From: Crocodylus rhombifer
Taxonomy: Eukaryota > Chordata > Crocodylia > Crocodylidae
Direction: 5' to 3'
NCBI GenBank assembly: GCA_038503035.1
Contig: JAVSML010025180.1
Location: 124,001 to 188,000 of the forward strand
Length of the DNA stretch: 64,000 bases
Shown here: positions 32,801 to 47,800 of the stretch, piece by piece
How the letters are laid out: each line of letters begins with the position of its first letter
Position numbering within the stretch: the first letter of the stretch is position 1
Program-made: the position numbers and the translations under genes
Notes under the pieces: generated by a model
What the model was told of the DNA's origin: nothing
What the model saw: only the letters and a program-made list of their open reading frames with translations
Databases searched by the model: none

Positions 32801-35800
32801 TGATTTGTTTGGTCTTTGCATTTAGACTCCAGGTGAAGGAGAACATAAAATTATGGAATTTATCAGATCAGAGAAAACAAAGCCTGATCATGATCCAAAC
32901 ACGAGACACTGTCTTTATGGCTTAGATGCTGACTTGGTATGTGTAATTAAAATAATATATTTAGAATAACAAAATGTTATTATGCCAGTAATTTGGGCAT
33001 CTATTTCATGTTTTGTGGATAGAAATAACTATCAAACATTATTAAATAAATTAATAACTTTGGTTTTATGTCAAATGAAAAATTCACAGTGAAAAGGACC
33101 AACAGAGAATGGACACTTCCAGGCAATGGTCACATCTTGAATAATAGCATTTTTTTTTTAATGTAATATCTTGTTTCAACAGATTATGCTTGGATTAACA
33201 AGTCATGAGGCACATTTCTCTCTCTTAAGAGAAGAGGTCAGGTTTGGTGGCAAAAAATCTCAGAGGTAAATGGCATTTTAAAACCTTTCTCCATTTCAAA
33301 GGGTGAAAAAAAATCTAAAAGATCGGGTTTGCTTAGAATATGTCCTTACATCTACTGCCTGTTTAGTTATTCTCACTTTTTTCATTTTTTATAAAATGGG
33401 GTTTGAATCAGTAAATAAGTTGATGCATGCTATATGTGGAAACCAACATTGTCTCAACTGGCTGAAGATCTTAAAACCTATATTATACCAGGATGTATAT
33501 CTCTCTATGCCAAAAGCCAGCCAGTTCATTAGGCTGCTACTGTTTTCCATAATTGCATTCATATTTTCCTCAGTTTACTCACTTAAACAGACATAAACGC
33601 TTTGTAGGGTTTACCTACATGGGGAAGCTGACCAGAATAACTGTTACAGATCCAGATATGCCACATGAATTATTCCAAGATTAGCACCCTGTTTGGATTC
33701 CCAATCCAAACTCCAGTTCACATCTTAGTTATTTGGGATATAATCACTTTTATCCCAGAATAAGGGACTCCACACAGGATGCTATCTTGGAATAATTCTT
33801 ATGGCATATCTGGGTCTGTAATAGCTATTCTGCTCAGCTTCCCCATGTAGGCAAACCCTCAGAGTCGTTTGTTTTATGGAAAACAGTAGCAGCCCAATGA
33901 GCTGTCTGGAGCCTATATGGTGAAACTGTCCAGAATAATTATAGCAAAATAAAATGCTTCCCAGTATACGTTCCAAAACGGCTCCCTGCTTGGACACCTT
34001 TTATTCTGACTTTATTATCATCTGTAATTTTATAATCGGCACTTGTTCCAGAAAAAAAAAGTTCACATAGAGAACCATTGTGGTATATCTTATTCTGAAA
34101 TACTTTGGCCAGTGTTCCAAGTTAAATAAGCTGTAAGTGTCCTTTGTGGAAGTAAGGAAAAAATGAGAAAACATCATTTTATATACAGGCAAGTTGTTGG
34201 ATAATATGATAATAAGAGCAATCATAAGCACCTAGATTCATACATAGTTATTGCTGATATGCTTCTGTCGTCTAGGTGGGCAGACAACATATATTTTCCT
34301 GCAGTGTTATAGTTTTGTTACACCTTTGAACATTTTTCGCTTGGATGGGACAGACCTAACATGATTAGTTTATGTTGTTAGTATATTAAACTATAAGAGT
34401 ATTGTTTTAAGCATATAAACTTAAAACTGAAAAGAAAGAAAGGTTCTCTTGTCCACATTTAACTAATTAACAAATGCAAGAAACTTTCTGACTGCTTTGG
34501 ACCCAATTATTAAGAGATTTACTCAGTTCCTTTCTGGATTAGGTAAAATGAAATTTCAGGCCCAAAAGTGTTACTGGTACTGTGTTCCTTAAGGTAAAAA
34601 ATGGCTTACCTTGACAAGTTCTTTGCTTTTCCAGAGCCCATTTTCTCTGCTTGCCCTGCTGAAAAATCTGGAAATAATTGCTCATGATTTAGAAGACTTT
34701 CTAATGAATTATTGTTTAAGGCTTCTGTTAAAATATCCAGTTGCTTTCCATCCTAAATACGCACAAATATTTATAGATGAAACAAGTCAAACATTAAAAT
34801 TTTAATTGAAAGCACCAATTAAAATCTGCCCCAGCAATCTTTTGGCTAAGGTAGTTATTTGACCATGGGAGTTCAACTTCTGAGGTAAGTGTCAAAATGA
34901 AGGCCAGAAGGTACCCTAAATGAATTTGCTTGTACCTAGAAGAATTCTCAGTTGTTAACTCCAGAATTAAGTGTACCCAGTGTAAGTGGACAGGATGAGA
35001 CTCTAAGCATCATTCAACCCCCTTCAGTTCCCTTTAACGTAGAATTTAGGTGGAACATAGTGCTTAGTTTGTTACTCTTATCATCATGTTGGGTTTCATT
35101 TGAAAATCTCAATTAATACAAGTTATAGCCTTTCACTAATATTAGCTGGTTAATCTTAACAGCACTATAACCTGCATAATTACCATCCACATTTAATTTG
35201 AAAGCGGTTGAGAGAGAAATTATACTGACTTGGCCAAATCCACAGAGAGGTCAGTGAATTACCAGTTATAGTATCTGTGCTTAAACCAGTAAAGCAGGGT
35301 TGTCAAACAGGGCCCCAGGGGCTGGATCTCGTTCACAGAGCCGTTGTCTCTGACCCTTGGGCTCCTAGTGGGCCTGGTAATTTGGGGACAAGGCAAATAG
35401 CTGACGGTGACTGCCATAGACTTCAGAGCTCCAGAGTCCCATTGGGGATGGCCATTGGTGACAGAGGGCTGAATGACATCTGTGCTGACAGTGCTACTTG
35501 CCCCACTGCTTGCACCCCGCAGTCTGGATACAGTCTGGCCAGAGGGGTGGGTTGAGTTTGACACACTTGCAGTAGAGTATATTCCTACTGAAAAGTTATC
35601 ACATCAGTTTTTTGACTACATACTTAATCAATATCTCTATCTATCTATCTACCTATCTATCTTGTGTTGCTGTAGTCGTGTTGCTGTCTACCTGGGCACT
35701 ATTTATCTATTTTAAAGGTATGTGTATACAAGCTGCAGTCACAGGTTTAACTGCTGCATTGACTTGCTCTCAGACTGTGCTTGGAACACTTTCTTAGTAA

Positions 35801-38800
35801 CTGATAAGGGGAAATCGGGTATTAAAAACAGATTCTTTGTAAACAAATGAAGACAGATATCATGTCTAACCAATAGTTAAGACTTGACTTCTTCAGCAAC
35901 AGATGAGTGTTTATTTTTGAAGAAATGTGAAACATTACTATATATACACATCAAGTGTTTATAGATAGTTGACTTCCTGTTTTGACTCACTTACAGAGCA
36001 TGTGCACCAGAAGAAACTACGTTTCACTTACTACACTTGTCATTAATGAGAGAATATATTGACTATGAGTTTTCACCAGTCAAAGTAAGCATTAATGGAG
36101 CTATAAGCAAAAGATATAGCAAACATTTGTATGCAAGCTTGATCATAAAATCTTTTTATCTTTCCTATCATCTTCTTCAGGACAAGATTTCCTTTGAATT
36201 TAACATTGAAAGGATAATAGATGATTGGATTCTAATGGGATTTCTTGTAGGCAATGACTTTATCCCTCATCTACCTCATTTACATATTAATCACGATGCA
36301 CTGCCTCTGCTTTATAGAACTTATATGGCTATTTTGCCAGAACTTGGGGGTAAGTAGTTTAAGAAAGTACTTAGATAAATGCTTATGGTTTCGGAAAATA
36401 AATAGAAGGCAAAGTTAAACTGAAGTGTTGCCTCAGTCTTCCTGCCAGTGTTATAGTAGTGTTTCTTAGTCTTTACTGAAGTGTGGTCTTCGTTGATTTC
36501 TTTTTAACTCATTACTTAGATTTTAGCACTTTTACAAAGAATTAGGCTTTGCTTTTACAGGTCTAGCATTAATAATTAACATCTAGGAAAGGAAGGAGCA
36601 TAACATGGATGTTTCTTTTTACTTCCTTACTGAAAAATTTAGAGCTAACAAAACTTCTCACTTACCACAAAATGCTTTGTCATAAATCAGTTTTATTACT
36701 GATGGGTAATCTTGTAATAATAAGATATAAGGCGAGAGCTACATTTTATTTTTTCAGGGGGCTCTCCCTGGATGAAGCCTCTCCATAAGCTGTATCTTAT
36801 TCAGCATATAGGATTAATAAAGTGCTAGTAAATATATGAAATTTACGTGGAAGGTACTATATCCTAACTGTGTTGGATGAATTATTTGAGTTCTAATGTT
36901 TTCCAGCTATTACAGAGACAGAAAAGGTATAACAGAATTCTCAGGATGGAGGGTGGAGAAAACTGGCTGGACTAGTGGGGGACATGGAAGAGTTTTCTGA
37001 GACTTCAAGTGAGTTTAGTGAGTTTAGAACGTTAAAATGAATATTTGATTTTTATCCCAATAGGTTACATCAATGAAAATGGGCATCTAAACTTAAAACG
37101 CTTTCAGAAATATCTTACAAAATTGTCAGATGTAAGTAATATTTTATTTGTATTATCTGTACATTATAGAGTTGCCAATCACCATACCTTCTGGGAACAT
37201 TACAGTTGGGGAAAAAACCTCAATTAGAATACAGTTTTCACTAGAGATGTACCAGTACATTAGTCCCATATTGGATTGACACAGATCTAAGAAAAAGTGA
37301 CCTTTTTTTTGGCTAATGTGGTGGCTAATGCCACTGATAAATGCCCTGTGTATGGACACAGCTGCAGCACAGCATGCAGGTAGCCAGAAGTGCAGTCCGG
37401 CAGCATGGAGAGAAGCTGGTTCCGGCTGATAAGTCTGTTGTGAGGGAAAGGGCATGGGGGATAGATCGAAGCCCCAGCAGTGAAGGAGGGAGTGGGGCAG
37501 GGGCAGGCGCTACACAGCCAGGGCAGAGCGCAAGATGGATCTGCAAATGGCTCTTCCGGAGGGGGCGAGAGTGGCTTCTGCCGCTGCATGCACCCTGGGA
37601 GGACATGAGGGGGGTGTGCCCCTGGATCTGCACACAGGGCAGGGTGGGCTGCCTCTGTAAGCTGGGGCAGGGGCAGTGCCAGGCTCTTCCCGGTAGGGGG
37701 CTGGGCCAGGCTGTGCTTTGAGTGGGTATTGGCAGTGCTGGGAACCCGGGGGGGGGGGGCGCGGCTACAGCAAATTTTCGGGTGGTTGCAGTCCCACTTG
37801 TAACCCCCTCCCAGCACTGCCACCACCCATCCTGAGCACAACCCTGGCCCAGCCCCCTGCTGGGAAGAACTCGGCACCGCTCTGGCCCTAGTCCACAGTG
37901 ACAGCCCACCCTCACCACATGAGCAGATTCAGGGGCCCGTGCCCTCCCAGGGTGCATGCAGCAGTGGGAGTTGCCACCCCCTCCCCATGCCCCTGAACGA
38001 GCTGCTCGTGGCTCCATCTTATGCTCCACCCCAGCTGCGTGCAGTGCCTGTCCCTGCCTCAGCCCCCCTACCTCCCTCACCATGGGGGCCTTGATCTGCC
38101 CCTTCCCCCACAACAGACTTACCAGTCAGACACTGCTCTTCAGGCTGCCCATCTGCATGTCAGAATAGGGTTGGTATCAGCCAATATGACTTATTAAAAA
38201 TAGGCCATTGGTACTGGCCCAATAATTCTCTATCAGTGCATCTCTAGTTTTCACAGATATTCAGGTTCTTATTTTGTGAACAAAAGCTCCACCGAATTCA
38301 TACATGGAATTGCTTTCCTGCCATGTAAAAGATTGTTGTGGAGCTCTGACATTTGGCACAAGCTGAGAATCTTTCCTGTAACAATTTATGCCCAATGATT
38401 ATCTGTTCCTCAGTTCTTATATAAAATGTCCCTAAAGTCTTCCACAGTAAGCACACCATATAGTGTGTCTAAAATCTACCATAATGTAGCTCTGAGGAAA
38501 TATGAGATGGAGTAGGTAATGAGATTTGTAATTCCAGTTGTAATTTTGTCTCAAGATCCAGACAATTGCTATCTAATCTTATTGTCCTAACAGATTTTGG
38601 GGGAAGAATCGGAAATTTAAGTAATTGACTTTAGATTGTATCCAGTACTTCGTATTGCAGCTAAAACCAAATCATGATTCAGTGTAGAAAGCATTTAAAT
38701 GTTAGGTTCTCATGGGGACAGTCTGCACCTAATTCTTTCCCAGTGGTTTTTCATGGACAACCTCATTATAGTAACTTGTAGTAATCCATTCCAGAGGTTA

Positions 38801-41800
38801 CAAAAGCCACAATCTGCTGGTGAACCTTAACTGGAAAAAAACAGTGTCAGCTACTATTTCTACCTTCTGATACTGAAACTGGGATGAACTTTAGAAATTA
38901 TATACACATTTGTGTGTTAGTACCTTACTTGAGAACAATGGTATGCCATAATTTTATATCCATTTGTAGTAGGCTGGATAATTTGATCAGAATATCATCC
39001 AATTTTCTTAAAACTTGCTGAAATTTTAAAAAAATAGTAAGTTTCTGGTCTGAATGATCTGTCTGTCTATAAGAAGAGGTGGTGTGTTAAACTGTTGGAC
39101 TGTCCATAGCTCTCGAATCAACAGATGCATTAGATTACATATGGAGTTATCTGTAACTCTTAAAGATGATAAAACTGGTTTGTATTTTCTATTCCATAAT
39201 TTTCTTCCTTTATTCAGAAATATGATAGCCACTGCCTTTAAAATAAGTCTTTGAAGTTTACTTTAATCTGTACACAGTTTGATCGTGAACACTTCAGTGA
39301 AGTCTTTGTAGACCTAAAATGGTTTGAAAGCAAAGTAGGCAATAAATATCTCAATGAGGCAGCTGGAGTTGCAGCAGAAGAAGCAAGAAACAGTAAGCAA
39401 AAGAAACAGAAGGTTGGTAGTTTTAATGTAGAAAAACTGTCCTCAACTCATTGAAGTGTATAGTTATAGCATTTGTATGGTTGTCTTAATGTTTGAACTT
39501 AGTTTTTATTTTTGAGTTTTCCTGGAATCAGAAATGACAGAAAAACAAGAGTTGAGGGATTGCTGAGGGAGTCTTCCCATCAAGTACTATGGAACATAAA
39601 TTATTAGGTTACCACCAGAAGATGCGTCTTTCGGATATTAACAAGGAAGCTGAGTAAACATCTCATGTCATATGTTAATTCTCAGTGATTACCCACTTCA
39701 GAGAGTGCATAGGTGAAGAACACTTAAGTTAATCACTACTCTTCTAAGACAGTTTTGGCTATAATATAAAGGTATATCAAAACTACATTATATCAAACAC
39801 TACAATGCATATAAATGAAAGAACAATAAGGATGACCCAGTTTGATGATTCCTATATGTAGAGACTACACTTGCCATATCAGTAAAACAAACTCAAAAAA
39901 ACATGTAGGACATGACACAAATGCCCAGACTAGAGGTAGGGTTCATGACACGGAAAACTAGGATGAGTACCATAAATGGGGAAAAAAAATAGAACACAGG
40001 GTGATGATGGTTCTATGACCCCTACAAAGAGAGTTGCTTCCGTCTCTCCACTTTTCACTTCAGTTTTTGAACTCTGTTAAAAAATGTTGCTGAACATTAG
40101 AAAAATGCCCTTATGAAATACATAAAACATTTAATGGTGGATTACCATTTTTTCAGACATATTTAATTAAATGATTTCTAAAAGTCTTTTTTTCCCCAAT
40201 AGTTCTTTTTTTAAGGACTCATGTGTTTATAAGTTTGGAAGGAGAGGAGGGGGTTGTGCCAAGTAGTTGTAGAGAAAGAAATGCAATTCTTAAGATTGTT
40301 TTAAGACTTAACAGTTGGGTTTACTTCAGTATGTTTATTTTAGCTGTTTGACATTGCATGTAAAATATTGACTTATATGGCAATATATGTGTTCATATTT
40401 CTTTATCTCAAGTACAAATTTGTAATTTTAATAGGCTCAGGAAAACTCCATATGTTTGGCTGCTTTAGAAAAAACTGAGGATGTCATCACAGGTACTTGT
40501 AAAAGTAAGTGTAAAGTAGTCTTCTTTGTGCATACAGCAGTATTACACTTAATTTTAACTGTGGCTGAGAGTGCGATTGATACAGTGAGACCAACTCCAG
40601 TTACAACTGAAAAGCTTTATTAAGGTATGCAATAGCAAAGATATATTTAATTCAGTGAAGACAGTGCTTACATAGCCTCAGATTCAGGGTGGAAAACAGG
40701 TCCGTTGGCCAGACTTCTCTGTTCTGCTGAGGACTTTAGTTGGTTTGCTGAGCCTTGGAGAAGTCCAGAAGTAGAAGCCCGAATTTCCCTCCAGCCTATG
40801 CCCAGTATTTTTAGAATGGCTAGTCCCGATATTCTAATGAATGATCTCTGCTTGATTTTATTTGATTTTTTTTGTTTGTTTTTGTTTCTGTTTAACTGAA
40901 ACATTCAGAACCAGATTTAACTAGATTTTTGGAGACTTGGAAGGTATTTATTATTTGAGACTTGCATCCTTGGGAAAGCAAGGAGATTCCTTATCTCCTT
41001 TCCCTTTCCTTTGTGGAATGCTGTTAACGTTGGTCTGTTACCTCTTGATTTTATTTTATGGTTTGACAAGGATGATTTGTTTTTACAACTTATTTAAGCA
41101 TTTTAACAAAAATACATCTTTTATAGTAAAAATTCAAAACATTTGATTACAGCAGTTAGTACTTTTAATTATTTTAAGATGAAGCTACAGTACCTAGTAT
41201 TTGGATTTTTTGATTTATGATTCTTCCTTTTATAGTGTTTCTTTCTAGGCTTTGTGTTCTGTTTGATTGTGCCTAATTAAACACATGACTGGCTTGCTTT
41301 TTGCTTTGCTGGCCAGGCTGTTGCATCTGCGAAGGTTCATTCTATGTTCACTTAGGCAGAGCCTTCTGGGGGCCTTTGTTCCTTGGCCGGATTTTTCACA
41401 GTTTAGGCCTAAGCCTCTTGAAAGTAAACAAGCCTGGCAACAGCACATAGCATTGCCTCACAGCACAACTCTGCTGATCTGTACAAATTTTTGGAAGAAC
41501 TATGTGAATGGTTAAGCAGGTGAATTAAATACAAGTTAAAAGTATAATTAATGTTTTGGATTGTAATTTATATTTAGTGAGTTTGGACAAATTCATGGGC
41601 TCAGTGTTTATAGGTGTTGCTTCTTAAAATCTATCCAGAGCACCTGTGTAGGATACATTTTTACTTCTAATGCAAGATGTATTGGGACTTGTTATGAAAC
41701 AGTGAATTAGGAATCATAGAAATTTTTACTAAGGCTTTATTTGTGTGCAAATTTAAGGTATACAAAATAGCAGGTCCTTGCACAATATTCTAACAGTGTT

Positions 41801-44800
41801 TATCCTGTTTTGTTCTGCTCTTGTAAGCAACAGATTGCGCATCCTTTAAATTGTAGCACCATATTCAGACACACAAACTAGTACATTTTGGGACTCATTG
41901 GTATATAGTTTAATGTTTCTTCTCTACAGGAAAAGAGGAAGGTTTCTCTTCAGCTGTATAATTCATTAATATAGTTGCAGTACCAATATCAGCACAGCCT
42001 AAGTGCAGACGTTTGGGGAGGTTAAATCAGGTTAAAAATGGCTGCCCAATTTAAACTTGGCTTGCCCAGTGCTGACCTTATACTTACCGGCCCAATCTCA
42101 GTGATCAGCAACCAGTTTAAACCTGTAACTGTACAGGAGTTCCATGCACACAAACCTGTCTAAAAATTGCAGAACTTAGTTTAAGATAAACCTGGAACTA
42201 TGTAGTATCAAACCTATTCAATTTATGTCAAACCAATACATGGAACTTTTGTCAACTTTCCCCAGCCCTAGGGCTGCTCTTTTCTCCCCCCCACCCCTTT
42301 GCTGGTCTGGTTTTTGCCCTCCCCCCATCCCCCCCCATCAACCAGCCCTCTCAGCCTCCATCCCACAAGCCATTCTGGGTGCAGCTGCTTTTATCAGCAT
42401 TTACTGCTGTCAGAGCTGAGCAGGCAAGTCCCAGTGTGGGGAGCGATGAGTGTAGGTTTACAGAGAGGGTCCCACCTCACCTGCCAGTGGTGCCTGTCGT
42501 GTGTGTCATGTTCCCCCCGCCCCCACACCCTTCACAGGACGTGCCTTTCCTCCCTCTCTCTCCTCCTGCCTGCTGGACCCCCAACCCTCCTCAGTAATCC
42601 CCCATCCTTACTTACCTGATATTGGCAGCCAATACCTGATATTGGCAGCCTGATTTGAATCAGGCAGCAAATTTAACCTCCCCCTAACTGTCTGTATTTA
42701 GCCTTAATGAGCTGGAATCTTCTTGTTTTGATACAATAATTAATGTTAATCCAACTCTTTCTTGGCTTAGTTTCAGAAGTATTAGAAGATGAACCAGAAG
42801 ATGATGACCTGTTCGAGACTGAGTTTAGGCAATACAAGAGAACTTACTATATGACTAAAATGGGTGTCGACATAGTTTCAGAGTAAGTGCAAGAAAACAA
42901 AGGTAACACACTTGGCCATGCTGTAGGGAGGGATCCCTTGGTGTTATAACTAGTGGTGGTGCTTCTGATTAACATAAGGAGAAGGAAGTGTGTTGTGATA
43001 AGTCCTCCTGTACCAGAAGGAAGATTTATTGATACTCCTTAGAGAAGGACTGGGCAGGGGGTTACAGTGGACCATAAACTGAACATTACCCAAGAGTGTG
43101 CTCTTGTTGAAAAAAAAGCCAACAGCATACTAGTTTGTATTAACAAGAGCATCCCTTGAAAATCAAAGGAAGTGATTCTTCAGCTCTGTTGATTATTGAT
43201 GAGGTCTCATCTGCAATACTGGGCCCCGTACTTCAGTAAGGATGTGGACAGATTAGAAGGAGTCTAAGGAAGAAGAACCACAAAAATGATTAGAGGTCTT
43301 GGAAGCAAGAGTTATAGGGAAAGACTGAAAGAAGTAGGATTATTTACTCTGGAGAAGAGAAGGCTGAGGCAGGATTTGATAGCAGTTTTCAAATATCTGA
43401 AGGGTCATTATAGAGAAAATGGAGGTGTGCTTTTCTCTGTGGCCATAGAGGACAGAACTTAAAGCAGTGGTCTCAAGCTGCAGCAGAGGAACTTTGTTGG
43501 AGATTAGGAAGAAATGTCTTGCTATGAGGGTGGTCAATCACTGAAACAGGCTACCTAAAGAATTTATTGAATCCCTGTCCTTAGAAGTTCTCAGGAGTAG
43601 GTTGAACAGACACTTGGCTGGGATGGTTTAGTGAGGGGCAGTCCTGCCTTGAGCAAGGAGCTGGTCTAAATGCCCATATGAAGTCCCTTCCAGCCCTACT
43701 TCCCAATGATCCAAATTCTGAGAGTGGCCCAAGTGGACTGTGTGGTGCACGGTTTTTCCAAGAAATTGTACCTTGAATCTCAGTGTGCTGGTGAACAGTA
43801 AACACAGGTGAAAAGTACCATGGAAGAAAAAAGCATAATGCCTAATTTTTCTTTCTGTTTTAAGTGACTTTCTGGCTGATCAGGCTGAATGTTACGTTCA
43901 GGCAATACAGTGGATTTTGCATTATTACTACCATGGGGTTCAATCATGGAGCTGGTAAGAGAGTGGATGTTGTTATAAGCAATCCTGACTTATATGTTGA
44001 GACTGTGTGAACTTTGCTATATATTGTCATTACTTAATATAGTTTTTGTTTGGTTCTGTACTGTATGTCGCAGCACTAAATAGGGGTGTACTGTTAGAGA
44101 TTTTTTGGGCCAATACCGATAGCAGATTTTTAAGAAGGCATATCAGCCAATACCATTCTGATTTCGGATACGCCACCCAGCAGCTTGAAGAGCAGTGTCC
44201 GGCTGGTAAGTCTGTTGTGATGGGAGGGGTGGGGGAAGGGAAGGGGCATGGTGGAGGCTGATGTAGGCCCTTGCGTTGATGGAGGGGGCAGGGCTAGGGC
44301 AGGGCGGGGTGGGTCATGGGATGGAGCTGCGGCTCATCTGGGGTGGGGCAGGAAATGGGGGCGGCTCCCACTGCTGCAAGCACATCGTGAGGGCATGGGG
44401 GGCATGTGCCCCTGGATCTGCATGGGGAGGGTTGCTGCTGCAGGCTGGGGCCGTGGCTGTGCCAAGCTCTTCCTGGCTGGGGCTGGGCCAGGGCAGCAGC
44501 GGTGCTGGGAATGGGGAGGCGAGCTGCAGCCATAGGCTCCTAATCCCCTCTCCCAGTGCTGCTGCCTATCCCAAGCACAAGCCCTGGGAAGAGCGTAGTG
44601 TAGCCCCCAGTCCCAGCCCACAGCAGCAGCCTGTCCTGCCCCTCACACAGATCCAGGGGCATATGCCCCCCCATGCCCTCCTGGTATGCGTGCAGTGGTG
44701 GGAACCACTACGCCCCTCCCCGTGTGTCCCAGACGAGCTGTGGCTCTATCTCACGCCTCAACTCAGCTGGGCAGCGTCTGCCTGCCCCACTCCATCCCTG

Positions 44801-47800
44801 ACTGCAGAGGCCTTGATCTGACCCATCTCCCATGTCCCTTTCCTTCTCCCTGCCCTTCCATCACAACAGACTTATAAGCTGGACACAGCTGTCTGAGTAG
44901 CCATGCTGTGCTCCTCGCCAGCTACGTGCTACGCTCTAGTTGCATGCATGCACAGGGCATTTATCAGACAAATTATTGACCATATCAGGCAAAAAAAGCC
45001 GTTTTCAAATACAGTTAGTTTTCTTTTTATCGGTACCGATACAATATCGGACCAATATATCAGTGCACCTCTAACACTAAAAGTAATGTTCTGTATTGTG
45101 TATATTGTGACACTGAAGTAAACTCAAATAACTTTGTTTTTTCTTCCTTAGGTATTATCCTTATCATTATGCACCTTACCTATCAGATATTCGCAACATC
45201 AGTAAACTCAAAATCCAGTTTGAGTTAGGAAAACCTTTCATGCCGTTTGAACAACTTCTTGCAGTACTTCCAGCAGCTAGTAAAGATCTGCTACCTAAAT
45301 GCTACCAGGTAGACTTTATACATTTGTGGCGTATGAAGCTGATTTTCACTTTACTATGAGCCTATATTTAAACGAAGGAACTTTTTTTCTCTCTGTCCTG
45401 TTCCTGTTGTCAGACTGACCCTGAAATTTTATTTCAAGTGATATGACTTTTGGAGAGTAAAAATGTACTAATTATTGTAATACAAATAATAAACAAATAA
45501 GTGATATAATTATTTAATTTCCATACAACGTTTAATTTGATCTGACACTGTGGTTCAGATATTATATCATCTTAGGTTGAATCTTAAATTGTCTGTGAAA
45601 TTACAGCTTTACCGTACTCTTCTGTCACCTTTTTTCTCATTTCCTAGCACTTGATGACTAGTGAAGACTCTCCAATTATAGAATACTATCCACCAGATTT
45701 TAAAACGGACTTAAATGGAAAACAGCAAGAATGGGAAGCTGTGGTGTTAATTCCATTTATTGAGGAAGTGAGTACTTTGACAACAGATTATGTGAAAGAT
45801 TTGGCAAACAAATCATCCAGATAAGTCTTTTGATTCTCAGTTACAGATAAGATTTTAAATAGATATATTTACATTCGTATGTGATTAGAACATTACAAAA
45901 TATTATATTTGTTGCCTGGAAATTTGAAGTTAAGATTAAAGAATAAAATACAAAAGACAAGAAGCTGTTGTTAGTTTCTAGAAGTACCATTAACTCTAGC
46001 CAAGAGGAATTATAAATTAAACTTGCAAAATTGGTTTTCCCTAGTTCAAGTATAACATTTTTCCCAGAAATGTCTTTAATTTTGTCTTATTACAATATAT
46101 CAGAGAAGCAGTTTGGACAAAAGTTACATATGCATAAAAATCTCTAGATGAGAAAAGTATTTATGGATGAACGACTTTAAAGGGAAACCCTTCAAGTTTT
46201 AGTTTGGTTCAAATTGTTTCTGTTAAGTATGAGAAAAAAGGGTCTAAAATTATCACTTTCTCTTTGAATGTATAGCAATAGGCGATATAGACTCAGGCTA
46301 CATTAAATTAAAATTAAGCATAATATTCAGGGGAAAAAAATGAGGAAGAGGCCATAGAATCTGGGTCATAAAATCTCAGATCCTGCACTGGGAGCTACTC
46401 AGGTGGACTCATCAGCCCAATGGCATTTTACACAGTTCTTAATGTGGCTTTCAGTGGTTACAACTTCTCATGGGTATGAGGGAGGAGGTATTATGCAAAG
46501 GACTCCCAGCCAGGTATAATGCTGTTGCTTTTGCCGTCATTTACAAGCTATGAAACTCACAGAACTGGTAATGTTAGTTATTTAGGACAAAAGTTAGAAA
46601 CCTGTGGCCTACGGAGCCAGTGGATGCAGCCTGTGGAGCTAGGGGCTTTTGTGGGGGTTTTACCTATGCAGTGGTTAAGAGAAGTGGCAGTGACAGCTAG
46701 GTCTTAGCTCCAGCTTGCCTCAGGCCTGAGCTAGTTAATTCCATCTGTCTGCTAAAAAACATTGCCAACAGCTGATCCAGAAGAAATTGAGGTATTTTTT
46801 CATTAATGTAATTGGGAGAAAATGAAATACTGTTTATATTATGGTAAATTTGTTCTGAATGCCTGTATCTAGGAAAGACTCCACCTAATCATTTTGTTTT
46901 ATTTTGGACCGGGGAGGCAGGAAAGAAATCAGGGCAGCGCTTACATACTGGTTACGATAGCCAAGCAGTGTATTTTATCCACCTGCCTTGGAGATAAATG
47001 TCTAAAGTAAGGAGGCATAAAAATTCTTACCTTAAATAGTAAAGTGAGATTTTAAGAAGAATGGGCAGGACAATCAAGAATGTTTTTGTTTTGCTTTCAC
47101 TCTTTCCTATGTACCATTTCACATTTAATTATTTTGAACAAATGAAATCTTTAATTTAGAAACGATTGCTACAAGCCATGGAATCTTGCAACAAATACCT
47201 AACGGAAGAGGAGAGGCGAAGAAATACACACAGTGGGTGCCTAATGTACTGGCATGACAGAGATACAGAGTTCAAATACCTGTCACCATGGCCAGAAAAA
47301 TTCCCTGCTATTGAAAGGTGCTGCACCAGGTAATGCTGTCAGATTTACTCTTTGAATACTTGTTCTTAGAATCTTTGAATAACCTGTTTTCAGTATTTGA
47401 TTTTTTTTTTCTAGCATTTAAGCTGTAGTATCTGAAGTGCTGGTATATAAACAGTAAAAATACATTTATTTATAGATGTAGGGTTGGAGAGGACCTGAGC
47501 AGATCATCAAGTCTGACCCCTTGCCATGGAATGAATACTGGGCTCATATGACCACCACTAAGTTAAGCTCATATGACCCCAGCTAGGTAGTAATCAAGCC
47601 TCCTTTTAAAGACCCCTAAGGTAGGAGCCAACACCACTTCCCTTGGTAGCTGGTTGCAGATCCTGGCCGCCCTGACTGTGAAGTAGTGCCTCCTGATGTC
47701 TAGCCTGACCCTACTCTCAATCAGCTTGTGGCTGTTATTCCTTGTTACTCTGGAAGGCACTCAGGGAAAGAGGGTCTCACCCATTCCCCTCTGCTCCCTC

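Noticed and set aside
37325..38113. 262-codon minus-strand frame, with overlapping frames on both strands
   Set aside because: It lies wholly inside the palindromic hAT element; both strands are open because of GC bias and symmetry. No transposase or other domain is visible.
39395..39400. GTAAGC as a possible earlier donor of XRN1 exon 10
   Set aside because: The protein stays conserved past it (lysine-rich block) and the later donor keeps phase with exon 11.
44276..44821. 181-codon plus frame
   Set aside because: Same cause: interior of the second palindromic hAT copy.
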